Of a stretch of 64,000 bases of DNA, positions 34,319-47,088 are shown in pieces. Position numbers and translations under genes: made by a program. Source of the stretch: Amycolatopsis arida (GTDB taxonomy: Bacteria; Actinomycetota; Actinomycetes; Mycobacteriales; Pseudonocardiaceae); NCBI RefSeq assembly GCF_900115565.1, contig NZ_FOWW01000005.1, positions 1-64,000 on the forward strand, given 5' to 3'. The stretch's first letter is position 1. The number at the start of each line of letters is the position of its first letter. The notes under the pieces are model-generated. The model searched no databases and was not told the origin of the DNA. It was given only the letters and a program-made list of their open reading frames with translations.

Positions 34319-35383
34319 TTACGCCGCGCCCGCCGCGCGGGCCAGCTCGATGTCCATGCCTTCCTTGCGCATCCGCTGGTCGACGTAGACCAACGCGGTC
34401 ACCCCGGCGACGAACGGCTGGGTGATCGCCCCGGCGACCAGCCCGCCGAGCGCCGAGAGCCAGATGCCGGCGGTGGTGTAGACGGGGCCGGAGGGGCTGA
34501 GCATGTTGGCGCCGCTGCCGGCGAACTCGAACGGCAGCGAGATGATCATGGCGATCACCGTGGAGATCACCAGGGCGAGCAGCAGGATGCCGAAGATCCG
34601 CCACCACGAGCCCTGCACCAGCAGCCGGGACCGGCCCATGGCCTGGAAGATCCGGCCGCGCTCGAGCACCAGCGCCGGGGTGGCCAGCGAGAACAGCACG
34701 TACAGCCACACGCCGGGGAGGAGGCACAGCAGCAGGCCGACCGTGACGATGACCGTGTAGACGATCGTCAGCCCGAGCAGCGGCAGCAGCATCGGCCGGA
34801 ACTCGGCCCACACCTCGCCGAACCGGACCGGCCGGCCGAGCACCGCCTTGCCGACCACGGTGATCAGGAAACCGCTGAGGAACGTGCTGGCGAGGACCGA
34901 CACGACGACGGTGATCCCGGCCGCGCTGAACATGCCGCCGATCGCGTCCCACGCCTGGTCCTGGGTGAGGGTGGCGGGGTCCTGGGTCGCCGCGGCGTTG
35001 AAGTCGTCCATGAACACCGTCAGCACGAGGGCGTTGAGCAGCTGCGTGACCGCCAGCACGGCGACGGAGAACCCGAGGATCACCCCCGGGTGGCGGCGGA
35101 TGGTGGAGATCGATCCGTCGAGGATCTCGCCCAGGCTCAGCGGGCGGAGCGGGATGACTCCGGGCTTGCCGTAGCCCGTGGGCGAGCCCCAGCCCGGCTG
35201 CGGGGGCGGCGGCGCGGACGGCACGCCGTACTGGTCGCCGGGCGGCTGCTCGGCGCCCGGCGAGGGCGGCTGGGCGCCGGGGTGGCCACCCCGCTGATCA
35301 CCCGGTTGATCGCCGTGCTGGTCGTCACCCCGCTGGCCGCGGTCCCGCGGATCCGGTGCGGACCATCCGCCCGATTCGGTCAT
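34319..35383 (-). CDS. Polytopic membrane protein (Rv3689-like)
   Basis: 354 residues from ATG 35383. The first about 75 residues are Gly/Pro/Gln-rich and disordered with GDQ repeats. A signature PLSLGEILDGSISTIRRHPGVILGFS precedes six membrane helices, with FGEVWAEFRPMLLPLLGL and GRIFQAMGRSRLLVQGSWWRIFGILL loops. It belongs to the family sometimes annotated as glycerophosphoryl diester phosphodiesterase membrane domain protein; no enzymatic residues are present. First gene of the DUF58/MoxR operon. Confidence 0.8.
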   Translation of the reverse strand: MTESGGWSAPDPRDRGQRGDDQHGDQPGDQRGGHPGAQPPSPGAEQPPGDQYGVPSAPPPPQPGWGSPTGYGKPGVIPLRPLSLGEILDGSISTIRRHPGVILGFSVAVLAVTQLLNALVLTVFMDDFNAAATQDPATLTQDQAWDAIGGMFSAAGITVVVSVLASTFLSGFLITVVGKAVLGRPVRFGEVWAEFRPMLLPLLGLTIVYTVIVTVGLLLCLLPGVWLYVLFSLATPALVLERGRIFQAMGRSRLLVQGSWWRIFGILLLALVISTVIAMIISLPFEFAGSGANMLSPSGPVYTTAGIWLSALGGLVAGAITQPFVAGVTALVYVDQRMRKEGMDIELARAAGAA

Positions 35384-35627
35384 CGCAACGTCCTATCCCC
35401 TGGTCGTCGGCTGTGTCGGTGGGTCCCCCAAAAGTGGAGCGGCCCCAGCGTGGCAGAGCTACCACGCCGGTGCCAGTACGAAACGCAGGGCGTCGACCAA
35501 GCCGTGATGCCCGATCTTCACCCATTGGTGCGAGCTCGCTCGTTATGCTGCCCTGAGCCGCACCCGTGTGGCTCGACAGTCGTTGGGGGACGCACGCGGC
35601 CAGCCGACCGACCGGGGACACGCACAG

Positions 35628-36716
35628 ATGACGCAACCGCCGCAGGGATCGCCTCCCGGCGCGCCCAGCTCGTGGCCGCCGCGCGGCGGTGGCGGGTACG
35701 CGGGCGGACCACCGGCGGTGCCGGCCCCGGCGCCGCCGGCACCGCGCCGGACGGGCCCGGTCGTCGCGGCGGCGCTGGCCGTGGTCGCGGTGCTCGTGGT
35801 GAGCGCCGTGGTGGTCGTGTCGCTGGTGGTCGGCGGCGGCGACCAGGCGGCCGACGCGGGCTACCCCGACTACCCGGCCGCCACCGGGCTCCCCGAGCCG
35901 AGCCCGAGCAGCTCCACCACGGCCACGACCAGCACGGGGAGCACGAGCACCACGGGCCGGCCCCGGATGTCGTCGCCGGTCACCCCCACCGGACCGCGGA
36001 AGGTGTTCGCGCTCGCCGACCACCCGCTGCTGCGGGACCCGCGCGCCGGGCTGCCCAACCACACCTGCCACCTGCCAACGTGGCGCAGCGACCCGCGGTC
36101 GGCCCAGGCGTTCTTCACCGCGGCCAGCGACTGCCTCGACGCGGCGTGGCGACCGCTGCTGGAGCGCTACGACCTGCCGTTCGTGTCGCCGGCACTGCAC
36201 TTCCCGAGCGGGCCGAGCTTCACCACCGAGTGCGGCACCATCCAGGTCGGGATCGCGACCGCGGCCTACTACTGCGAGAACAACCTGTACGTGCCGTTCG
36301 CCGGGCTGCAGACCGACCAGTACGGCGACAACCCGGGGGTGTACCTCGCGCTGTTCGCCCACGAGTACGGGCACCACGTGCAGGAGGTCAGCGGGCTGAT
36401 GGACGCCGCGTGGGAGCGGATCTACGAGGCGGGGCAGAACAGCCAGGAAGGGCTGGAGATGGCGCGGCGCAAGGAGCTGCAGGCGCAGTGCTTCTCCGGC
36501 ATGTTCCTCGGCGCGCACGTCGACCGCGGCGGCAGCATCACCCGCGACATGTACAACAGGGCCTGGCACGACCAGGAGACCCGCGGCGACGACACGTCCG
36601 GCACCCGGGACCACGGCAGCAACGCCAACTACGCGGCATGGTGGCGCGCCGGCGCGAAGGACAACCGGATCGTCGCCTGCAACACCTTCGCCGCCCCCAG
36701 CTCCGCCGTCTCCTGA
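35628..36716 (+). CDS. Membrane-anchored neutral zinc metallopeptidase
   Basis: 362 residues from ATG 35628; GTG 35568 is in frame but would add a hydrophilic stretch. A Pro/Gly-rich cytosolic start, one membrane helix (about 46-69), a Ser/Thr-rich linker, then a YpfJ/PF04228-type catalytic domain with HEYGHH (His245, Glu246, His249) and the downstream ELQAQCFSGMFLG glutamate. Paired Cys residues (NHTCHL, ASDCLD, TECGT, YYCEN) suggest disulphides on the outer face. It would cleave extracellular or wall-associated proteins; substrate unknown. Confidence 0.87.
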   Translation: MTQPPQGSPPGAPSSWPPRGGGGYAGGPPAVPAPAPPAPRRTGPVVAAALAVVAVLVVSAVVVVSLVVGGGDQAADAGYPDYPAATGLPEPSPSSSTTATTSTGSTSTTGRPRMSSPVTPTGPRKVFALADHPLLRDPRAGLPNHTCHLPTWRSDPRSAQAFFTAASDCLDAAWRPLLERYDLPFVSPALHFPSGPSFTTECGTIQVGIATAAYYCENNLYVPFAGLQTDQYGDNPGVYLALFAHEYGHHVQEVSGLMDAAWERIYEAGQNSQEGLEMARRKELQAQCFSGMFLGAHVDRGGSITRDMYNRAWHDQETRGDDTSGTRDHGSNANYAAWWRAGAKDNRIVACNTFAAPSSAVS

Positions 36717-36734
36717 CCGCCCCGCCACGGCGCC

Positions 36735-36795
36735 CGCGAGATCTACGTTCGGGAACGCGAGATCTACGCTCGAGCGCGAGTTCCGGTTCGTCAGA
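36735..36795. repeat. 21-bp periodic intergenic repeat, site B
   Basis: About three units: GCGAGATCTACGTTCGGGAAC at 21 bp, then two shorter variants beginning GCGAGATC and GCGAGTTCC. It lies just after the metallopeptidase stop and matches the pattern at sites A and C. Confidence 0.55.
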
Positions 36796-36868
36796 CGCGG
36801 GCCATCATCCATTCCCCTCCCCACCCCGATCCGAAGCCGCCTTGCGGTCGGGGGTGCCTCGCGGGGCG

Positions 36869-37345
36869 TCAGATGAGGGCGGGGCGGCGGCGGGGGCCGC
36901 GGACCACCAGGTAGGCGTAGACGGCGCCGGCGAGGCAGCTCACTGCCAGGAGGGCGAGACCGACGGGGCGTCGCGGGTCGTTGAAGCCGGGGGTGGTGGC
37001 GGCCAGCCGAACCTCGACGATGCCCTCCCCCGCGTCGACCGGCACGGCGATCCGCACCTGCTCGTCCTGCCGGTGCCCGCATCCGCTGAGGGTGCCGTTG
37101 CGCTCCTCACCCCCGTGCTCGAAGTGCACCATCTCCTCGGGGTGGGGCTCGCTGCACGACGCCGGCTTGGTCACCGTCGCGGGCACGACCTCCTCCGCCC
37201 GCTCCACCGGCGACCCGAACAGCCCCGGCCCCATCCACCAGGTTACGACCACCGCGAGCATCCCGGCCACGGCGGCGACGGCGGACACCCTCCAGTCCAG
37301 CGGCGTTCGCCCCGCCGCAGCCGATCGCCGACGCACGCGCGCCAT
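36869..37345 (-). CDS. Two-helix membrane protein of unknown function
   Basis: 158 residues from ATG 37345. One N-terminal helix (about 22-42, VAAVAGMLAVVVTWWMGPGLF), an external domain of about 75 residues with Cys in PASCSEPHPEEM and SGCGH, and a C-terminal helix (about 128-148) with a basic tail. Not recognised. The region upstream holds the 78-bp tandem repeat, so its promoter may lie in or next to that repeat. Confidence 0.65.
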   Translation of the reverse strand: MARVRRRSAAAGRTPLDWRVSAVAAVAGMLAVVVTWWMGPGLFGSPVERAEEVVPATVTKPASCSEPHPEEMVHFEHGGEERNGTLSGCGHRQDEQVRIAVPVDAGEGIVEVRLAATTPGFNDPRRPVGLALLAVSCLAGAVYAYLVVRGPRRRPALI

Positions 37346-37371
37346 GGTTCCAGATCCACCGATCAAAGCAA

Positions 37372-37533
37372 GTGAGCGGAGCTTGCGGAGCGAACCGATC
37401 AACACAGCAGCCAGGCGAACGCCCCGACGAGCGTCACCGAGGAGGGAACGTGAGCGGAGCTTGCGGAGCGAACCGATCAACACAGCAGCCAGGCGAACGC
37501 CCCGACGAGCGCCAGCGAGGAGGGAACGTGAGC
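37372..37533. repeat. 78-bp tandem repeat
   Basis: Two near-identical copies (37372-37449 and 37450-37527) with the start of a third at 37528. Each begins GTGAGCGGAGCTTGCGGAGC and ends GAGGGAAC; a few base changes separate the copies. The period is divisible by three and frames are open on both strands, but no product is recognised. It lies between the two-helix membrane protein gene and the K+ channel gene. Confidence 0.9.
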
Positions 37534-37549
37534 TAGCCGGCCGCGGCGG

Positions 37550-38674
37550 TCAGGGCCTCGACTCCGCCGCCGGGGTGACCTTGCGGATGTAGAGCAACCG
37601 GTCACCGGGTTCGATCGCGTCCGCCTCGGGGGCGTCCACCCGATACAGCACCCCGTCCCGGACCAGGCCGAGCACGATGTCCGACAGGTGCCGCGGCGAG
37701 CCGCCCGCCTCGCCCGGCTCGACCTGCCGCTCGGCGATCGCCAGGCCCGACTCGGGGGTGAGCAGGTCCTCGACCATGTCGACGATCCGCGGGGTGGAGG
37801 TGGCGATGCCGAGCAGCCGCCCGGCGGTCTCGCTGGAGATCACCACCTGGTTGGCGCCGGACTGCTTGAGCAGGTGGACGTTCTCCGCCTCGCGCACCGA
37901 GACCACGATGTGCGCCTTCGGGGCCAGCTCCCGCGCGGTCAGGGTGATCAGCACCGCGGAGTCGTCCCGGTTCGGCGCCACGACCACCGCCCGCGCCCGC
38001 TGCACCCCGGCGACCCTGAGCACGTCCGACCGGGTGGCCGAGCCGTGGACGGTGACCAGGCCGAGCGCACCGGCCGAGTCCAACGCGGTCTGGTCGGGGT
38101 CCACCACGACGATCCGGTTGGGCTCGACCCCGTCGTCGCCGAGCAGCGTCTTCACCGCGGCCCGGCCCTTCGTGCCGAACCCGATGACCACGACGTGGTC
38201 GCGCACCTTCGACCTCCACTTCTGGATCCGGAACGCCTGCCGGGAGCGCTCGGTGAGCACCTCCAGTGTCGTCCCGACCAGCACGATCAGGAACAGCACC
38301 CGCAGCGGGGTGATCACCAGGACGTTGATCAGCCGGGCGGACTGGGTGACCGGCGAGATGTCGCCGTAACCGGTGGTCGACAGCGACACCGTCGCGTAGT
38401 AAAAGCAGTCGAGCAACGACAGGCCATCACCCGCGGAGTCGGTATAGCTGTCCCGGTCCACGTAGACGATGAGCACCGTGGCGGTCAGCGCGAGCAGCGC
38501 GCCGATTATCCGCTTCACGATCGCCCGCAGCGGGCTGACCGCCGTCTCCGGCATCGTGATGACGCCGACGAGCGCGTGGTCGGGCTGGTCGGCCAGCGGG
38601 TCGGTGAGCGAGAACCGGCGGATCTTCTTGAGCACCCGCCGGCTCACCTTGGGTCCATGGTCTCCATCGCTCAC
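37550..38674 (-). CDS. K+ channel with TrkA-N (RCK) domain
   Basis: 374 residues from GTG 38674; no clear ribosome site, and GTG 38647 (10th codon) is an alternative. Two membrane helices (about 55-75 and 113-140) flank a pore loop ending in TGYGD (about 103-107). The cytosolic RCK domain starts with VVVIGFGTKGRAAVKTLL (Gly-x-Gly-x-x-Gly nucleotide site) and is followed by a TrkA-C-like domain with VRDGVLYRVDAPEADAIEPGDRLLYI. A two-helix tetrameric channel gated by a ligand is expected. Adjacent to adnB as Rv3200c is in M. tuberculosis. Confidence 0.9.
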   Translation of the reverse strand: MSDGDHGPKVSRRVLKKIRRFSLTDPLADQPDHALVGVITMPETAVSPLRAIVKRIIGALLALTATVLIVYVDRDSYTDSAGDGLSLLDCFYYATVSLSTTGYGDISPVTQSARLINVLVITPLRVLFLIVLVGTTLEVLTERSRQAFRIQKWRSKVRDHVVVIGFGTKGRAAVKTLLGDDGVEPNRIVVVDPDQTALDSAGALGLVTVHGSATRSDVLRVAGVQRARAVVVAPNRDDSAVLITLTARELAPKAHIVVSVREAENVHLLKQSGANQVVISSETAGRLLGIATSTPRIVDMVEDLLTPESGLAIAERQVEPGEAGGSPRHLSDIVLGLVRDGVLYRVDAPEADAIEPGDRLLYIRKVTPAAESRP

Positions 38675-38709
38675 GGACGCGGATGGTAGCCGCTCGCCGC
38701 CGGCGCCAC

Positions 38710-41700
38710 TCACTCCTGGGGCACCCGGCGGATCAGCGCGCGGAGCCCGTCGGCGTCGAGCAGGTCCACCGGCCGCACCGTGCGGTCGGCGCGCACGTAG
38801 TGGAACGCGGCGCGCACCTTGTCCAGTGGCGCCCCGGTCAGCGCCGCCCACGCCAGCCGGTACGCGGCGAGCTGCACCGACAGCGCGGGCAGCCGGTCGT
38901 CGTCGGGCAGCGCGCCGGTCTTCCAGTCCACCACGGTCCAGCCGCCGTCGGTGTCGGCGAACACGGCGTCCATCCGGCCACGCACGGTGATCCCGTCGAC
39001 ATCGGTGGAGAACGGCACCTCCACCTCGTGGGGCGTGCGCAGCGCCCATTCGCTCGCCTCGAACGCCTCCTGCAGCTCGGTCAGGTCGTCGTCCGGGGCG
39101 GCGCCGGTGTCGGCCGCGCCGGGCAGGTCGTCGATCTCGAACAGCCGCTCCGCGCCGAACCGGCGTTCCAACCAGCCGTGGAACGCGGTACCGCGCCGGG
39201 CGAAGGTGCTCGGCGCCATCGGCAGCGGGCGGCGCAGCCGGCGGGCCAGCGCCTCGGGGTCGTCGGCGAGGTCGACCAGTTGGCTCACCGAGAGCTGGCC
39301 GGGCAGCGACACCCGCTCGGTTTCGCCCGCGGCGCGCGCCCGCTCGGCGAGCAGCACGTCGGTGTCGACGATCCAGCCGTCCGGGTCGTCGGCGGGGTCG
39401 GGGTCCGGCTCGTCGTCCACAGTGGCCAGTGCGGACAGTACGAGCTCGGCGCCCTCCACCACGGCGGGCCGGCGGCGGCCGAGCGGGTCGGCCGGCCACG
39501 GCGCCTCGCGCAGCTCGGTGAGCAGCGGGTTGCGGCTGTCCGGCTCGGGCTCGGGCGCCCAGTGCTCCACCACACCGGCGGGCCGGGAGTTCATTTCGGA
39601 TGCCTCGGTCAGCGCGGCGATCTCGCGGAGGAACTCCGAAGGGCCCTTCGGCCGCGCGCTGGTCTCGTTCCACCAGTGTCCCGAGGTCAGCAGGCAGTGC
39701 TCGGCGCGGGTCAGCGAGACGTAACAGAGCCGGCGCTCCTCGTTCGCCTGCCGCTCGGCGAAGGCGCGCTCGTGCTCCTCCAGCGCCGCGAGCACCTCCT
39801 TGCGGTCCTCGCCACCGGTCAACCGCAGCTCGGGAAGGTCCTCGGCGTCGCCGCGCAGCTCGGCCGGCAGCTCGGGCACGGTCTTCAGCCACGACGACGA
39901 CCGCCGCTTGGCCGGGAAGGTGTCCGCCACCAGGTGCGGCACGGCCACCACCCGCCACTCCAGCCCTTTCGCGGAGTGCACGGTGAGCACCTGCACCCGG
40001 TCGGCGACCACGTCCACCTCGCCGGGAGGCAGCCCGTCCTCGGCGTGCTCCGCGGTGGCCAGGTAGTCCAAAAAGGACAGCAGGGTGGCGGTGGGGGCGC
40101 TCTCCGCGTACTCGGTGACCACGTCGGCGAAGGCGTCCAGGTGCACCCGGCCCGCGCCGTCCGGCCGGGCCATCGCCTCGACGTCGAGCAGCATCGTGCG
40201 CTCCACGTCGGCGACCAGCTCGGGCAGCGACTGGTCCAGCCGCCGGCGCAGCGCGGCCAGCTCGGCGCCGAGCCGGCGAATCCGCGCGTAGCCCTCGGCC
40301 GAGTACCGCGCGGGATCCCCGGGGTCGTCGAGCGCGTCGACCAGCCCGGTCTGCTCGGCCCGCTCGGCCGGCACCGTCGAGTCGGCCTGCCGGCGGGATG
40401 GGCCGGCCAGCTCGGTCGCCCGCCGCCACAACGCGGCGAGGTCCGCGGCGGCCAGCCGCCACCGGGCGCCGGTGAGCAGCCGGGCGGCCGCGGTGCCGGC
40501 CAGCGGGTCGGCCAGCACCCGTAGCGTGCACACCAGGTCGGCCACCTCGGGCTCGTCCAGCAGCCCGCCGAGCCCGACGACCTCCACCGGGAGGCCGCGC
40601 TCACGCAGCGCCGCGGCGATCGGCGCCATGTCCGCCCGCCGGCGCACCAGCACGGCGGCGGTGGGCGGGGCGCCGGTGTCGGCCCGCTCGGCGAACCACA
40701 CCCCGGCCAGCGCGTCGGCCAGCCACTCCCGCTCGGCCCGCACGTCGGGCAGCAGCGCGCAGCGGATGTTCGCGGGGCCGGCCCCGTCCCGCGCCCGCAG
40801 CCGGTCGACGCCGAGCCCGCCGGCCCGCAACGGCTCGGCGATCCCGTTGGCGAGGGCGAGCACCTCCGGCGGGTTGCGGAAGCTGGTGAGCAGGCCGTAG
40901 CGGCGCGCCGGCACCAGCCGGTCGCCGTCCCGGCGGGGGAAGTCGGTGGTGAACCGGGGCAGGTTGGCCGCGCTGGCGCCGCGCCAGCCGTAGATGGCCT
41001 GCGCGGGATCGCCCACCGCGGTCACCGGCAGCGGGTCGCGCCCGGTGCCGCCGAACAGCGCGCGCAGCAGCACCCGCTGGGCGTGCCCGGTGTCCTGGTA
41101 CTCGTCGAGCAGCACCGCGCCGAACCGGGCCCGCTCCCCCGCGGCGACCTCGGGATGCTCCTCGGCCAGTGCCGCGGCGAGCGACATCTGGTCGGCGAAG
41201 TCGAGCGCGCCCTCGGCCCGCTTGCGCTGCCGGTAGCCCTCGACCAGCGGCAGGAGCTGCAGCCGGAACCGCTGCGCGGCGACGACGTCGGTGAGCGCCA
41301 CCGGCGGCGCGGCACGCTGTCCCTTGGCCCGCGGCGCGTTCTCGATCACCGCGCACAGCCGCTCGGTGTGGGCGCGCAGGGCCTCGGGCTCGACCAGGTG
41401 CTCGCCCAGCTCGCCGGCCAGCGCCAGCAGCTGCGCGGTGACCGAGGCGGGGACCCGGTCGGTGTCGAGGTCGGAGTCCCAGGTGGCGACCACGCGGTGG
41501 GCGAGCTGCCAGGACGCGGTCTCCGACAGCAGCCGCACGCCGGGCGGCACCGGCAACCGCAGCCCGTGCTCGGCGAGCAGCCGGCCGGCGTAAGCGTGGT
41601 AGGTGAGCACGGTCGGCTCCCCGGCGATGATCGCGGCGCGCAGCTCGCCGGCGGGGTCGACGCGGTCGAGCAGGGTCGAGCCGGCGAGCCGGCGCAGCCG

Positions 41701-41960
41701 GGCGCGCACCCGCTCGGCGAGCTGGCGGGCGGCCTTGCGGGTGAAGGTGAGGCCGAGCACGCGGTCCGGGTGCACCAGCCGGTTGGCGACCAGCCAGACC
41801 ACCCGGGCCGCCATGGTCTCGGTCTTGCCGGCGCCGGCGCCGGCCACGACGAGCGCGGGCTCGGGCGGGGCGGCGATCACCGCGGCCTGCTCGGGGGTGG
41901 GCGGCGGCAGGCCGAGCGCGTCGGCCAGCTCGGCCGGGCGCACGAAGGCGGTCATGGTGC

Positions 41961-41964
<4 letters not shown>
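38710..41964 (-). CDS. adnB: Helicase-nuclease subunit AdnB
   Basis: 1084 residues from GTG 41964 (GTGA overlap with adnA). UvrD-like motor: Walker A AGAGAGKTE (Lys47), motif II LLDEYQDTGHAQR (about 286), motif III AVGDPAQAIYGWRGA, motif VI YVSLTRAEHCLL. The C-terminal RecB-type nuclease has GRMDAVFADTDGGWTVVDWKTG (about 995-1015), with the catalytic Asp and Lys. AdnAB is the mycobacterial equivalent of RecBCD/AddAB for resecting double-strand breaks; in M. tuberculosis adnB is Rv3201c at similar length. It is followed by the K+ channel gene as there. Confidence 0.95.
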
Positions 41965-45140
<3,176 letters not shown>

Positions 45141-45270
45141 ACCCGGATGGAACCACGCGCCGGCGACAACCCGAGCACCGGCACGCCCATCCCACCAGGA
45201 GGAATATCACCCGCCCAGGTGACCCTGCACCCGTGCTCCGAACGACCCGCGAACCGGGCAGAGTAGGGAC

Positions 45271-45567
45271 ATGAACGAGGAGCTGCACGAGCGGGTGCGG
45301 GAGCTGGTGGCCGCCGTACCGCCCGGGAAGGTGGCCACCTACGGCGACATCGCCGCCCTCGCCGGTGCGTCGACGCCGCGGTTGGTGGGGCGCGTCCTGT
45401 CCGAGGACGGGCTCGACCTCCCGTGGCACCGGATCCTGCGGGCGAACGGGACCCCGGCCCCGCACCTGGCCCGCCGGCAGCTGGAGCTGCTGCGCGCCGA
45501 GGGGGTGCTGGCCGACGGCAAGAAGGTGAACCTCCGCACCTATCGGTGGCGGTCTAACTCAGGTTAG
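45271..45567 (+). CDS. Alkyltransferase-like DNA-binding protein (ATL)
   Basis: 98 residues. It has the DNA-binding part of O6-alkylguanine-DNA alkyltransferase: RVRELVAAVPPGKVATYGDIA, the Arg finger in TPRLVGRVL, and the active-site segment PWHRIL where Trp52 replaces the catalytic Cys. ATLs bind alkylated guanine without repair and flag it for nucleotide excision. Rv3204 in M. tuberculosis occupies the equivalent place near adnAB. The stop codon (45565-45567) lies inside the iron box of the next gene. Confidence 0.93.
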   Translation: MNEELHERVRELVAAVPPGKVATYGDIAALAGASTPRLVGRVLSEDGLDLPWHRILRANGTPAPHLARRQLELLRAEGVLADGKKVNLRTYRWRSNSG

Positions 45568-45577
45568 CCTTCCCTAA
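45559..45577 (+). promoter_or_regulatory. IdeR/DtxR-type iron box before the siderophore gene
   Basis: TCAGGTTAGCCTTCCCTAA matches the 19-base IdeR consensus at 17 of 19 positions. It begins 46 bases before the start of the siderophore-interacting protein gene and overlaps the end of the ATL gene. Iron-bound IdeR/DmdR should repress the downstream gene. Confidence 0.8.
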
Positions 45578-45604
45578 GCAATCCGCACTGGGGAAGGTCC
45601 GATC

Positions 45605-46435
45605 ATGGAGTACCGCACGATGCGGGTCAGCCACGTCCGCCAGCTCACGCCGCACATGCTGCGCGTCGGCTTCGCCGGCGACGACCTGCGCTCGATCCCG
45701 TCCGGCGCGCCCGACCAGTACGTCAAGCTGTTCTTCCCGCGCGCCGGCCAGCCCCGCCCTGAGCTGCCGCCGCCACCCGACGGCGAGACCCTCTCCTGGT
45801 ACCGCACCTATCTCGCGATGCCGGACCACGTCCGCCCGCCCATGCGCACCTACACCGTCCGCGCCCTGCGCCCGGCCTCCGGTGAGCTGGACGTCGACTT
45901 CGTCGTCCACGCCGACGGCGGCCCCGGCTCCACCTGGGCGACCAGGGCGCGACCCGGTGACGAGGTCGCCCTCCTCGGGCCGCACGGCCTCTACGCCGTC
46001 CCGGACGGCACCGACTGGCAGCTCCTCGTCGGCGACGAGACCGCGCTCCCGGCCATCGCCGCGATCCTGGAGCACCTCGACGCCGGCACCCACGTCCGGG
46101 TGATCGTCGAGGTCGCCGGCCCCGCCGACGAGCAGCCGCTGCCCACCGCCGGCTCCGCGCACGTCACCTGGGTCCACCGGAACACGGACGCGCCGGGCCG
46201 GCGGCTGTTGGCGGCCGTCCGGAACGCCACCCTGCCGGGCGGCACCCCGTACGCCTGGGTCTCCGGCGAGGCCGGCATGGTCAAGCTCGTCCGGCGCCAC
46301 CTCGTCCGCGAGCGCGGCATCGACAAGCGCCGCATCACGTTCACCGGCTACTGGCGCCGTGGCGTCAGCGAGGAGGACACCGGCAGGGAGTCGGTCCGCC
46401 GGGGCGACACCGGCCAGCTGCCGACCGCCGACTAG
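45605..46435 (+). CDS. Siderophore-interacting FAD reductase
   Basis: 276 residues from ATG 45605, with GGGGAAGG about 7 bases upstream. An FAD-binding beta-barrel domain with MRTYTVRALRPASGELDVDFVVH (the RxYTxR FAD site, about 80-103) and HPGGPGSTWA-like segment (ADGGPGSTWATRARPGDE), then a C-terminal NAD(P)-like domain with LLVGDETALPAIAAILEHL and RRHLVRERGIDKRRITFTGYWRRG, all marks of the SIP family. It reduces Fe(III) from siderophores in the cytosol. An iron box precedes it, so it is probably made under iron limitation. Confidence 0.93.
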   Translation: MEYRTMRVSHVRQLTPHMLRVGFAGDDLRSIPSGAPDQYVKLFFPRAGQPRPELPPPPDGETLSWYRTYLAMPDHVRPPMRTYTVRALRPASGELDVDFVVHADGGPGSTWATRARPGDEVALLGPHGLYAVPDGTDWQLLVGDETALPAIAAILEHLDAGTHVRVIVEVAGPADEQPLPTAGSAHVTWVHRNTDAPGRRLLAAVRNATLPGGTPYAWVSGEAGMVKLVRRHLVRERGIDKRRITFTGYWRRGVSEEDTGRESVRRGDTGQLPTAD

Positions 46436-46545
46436 CCCGCGGGCCGGACGGGGGCTGGTGAAGCACGTCACATCCGCCCCTGTCACATCGTGCCGAGCCG
46501 TTCCGTCAGAGAGGTGTAACCGACGACAACGGCAAGGAGTGCACT

Positions 46546-47019
46546 GTGGACGCTCGCTTGAACCTCTTCGACAACCCGGTCACGGCCAAGGCCCTTAAGC
46601 ACCTCGTCTCGGCGAGCAAGGTGGTATCGGACTCGGCGCTGCCGGCCGCGACCCAGGAGCTGGTGAAGATCCGCGCCAGCCAGATCAACGGCTGCGGCTT
46701 CTGCACCGACATGCACACCAAGGACGCCGCGCAGGCCGGGGAGAGCTCGGTACGCCTCAACCTGGTCGCCGCCTGGCGGGAGGCCACGGTGTTCACCGAC
46801 GCCGAGCGCGCCGCGCTGGAGCTGACGGAGCAGGCCACCCGGATCGCCGACGCGGCCGGTGGGGTCACGGACGACGCCTGGGCGAACGCCGCCAAGCACT
46901 ACGACGAGGACCAACTCGGCGCCCTGGTGTCGCTCATCGCCCTCATCAACGCCTTCAACCGCGTGAACGTCGTCGTCCGGCAGCCCGCCGGCGACTACCG
47001 ACCCGGCCAGTTCGGCTGA
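46546..47019 (+). CDS. AhpD/carboxymuconolactone decarboxylase family protein
   Basis: 157 residues from GTG 46546, with AAGGAG about 8 bases upstream. An alkylhydroperoxidase-like motif GCGFCTDMHTKDA (Cys50, Cys53, His57) marks the AhpD-core family, whose members are disulphide reductants or peroxidases. Single-domain length and all-helical content agree. It is a stand-alone gene and follows the siderophore-interacting protein gene, which might link it to oxidative or iron stress; that is inference. Confidence 0.9.
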   Translation: MDARLNLFDNPVTAKALKHLVSASKVVSDSALPAATQELVKIRASQINGCGFCTDMHTKDAAQAGESSVRLNLVAAWREATVFTDAERAALELTEQATRIADAAGGVTDDAWANAAKHYDEDQLGALVSLIALINAFNRVNVVVRQPAGDYRPGQFG

Positions 47020-47088
47020 GGACGAACACCGGCACCCGCCCCGGGCATCCCTCACCAGGGGCTCGGGGCGTCGCCCTGCTCCGGCTGG

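Noticed and set aside
37372-37592. Coding frames through the 78-bp repeat
   Set aside because: Open frames on both strands follow from the repeat period and high G+C; no homologue or start signal.
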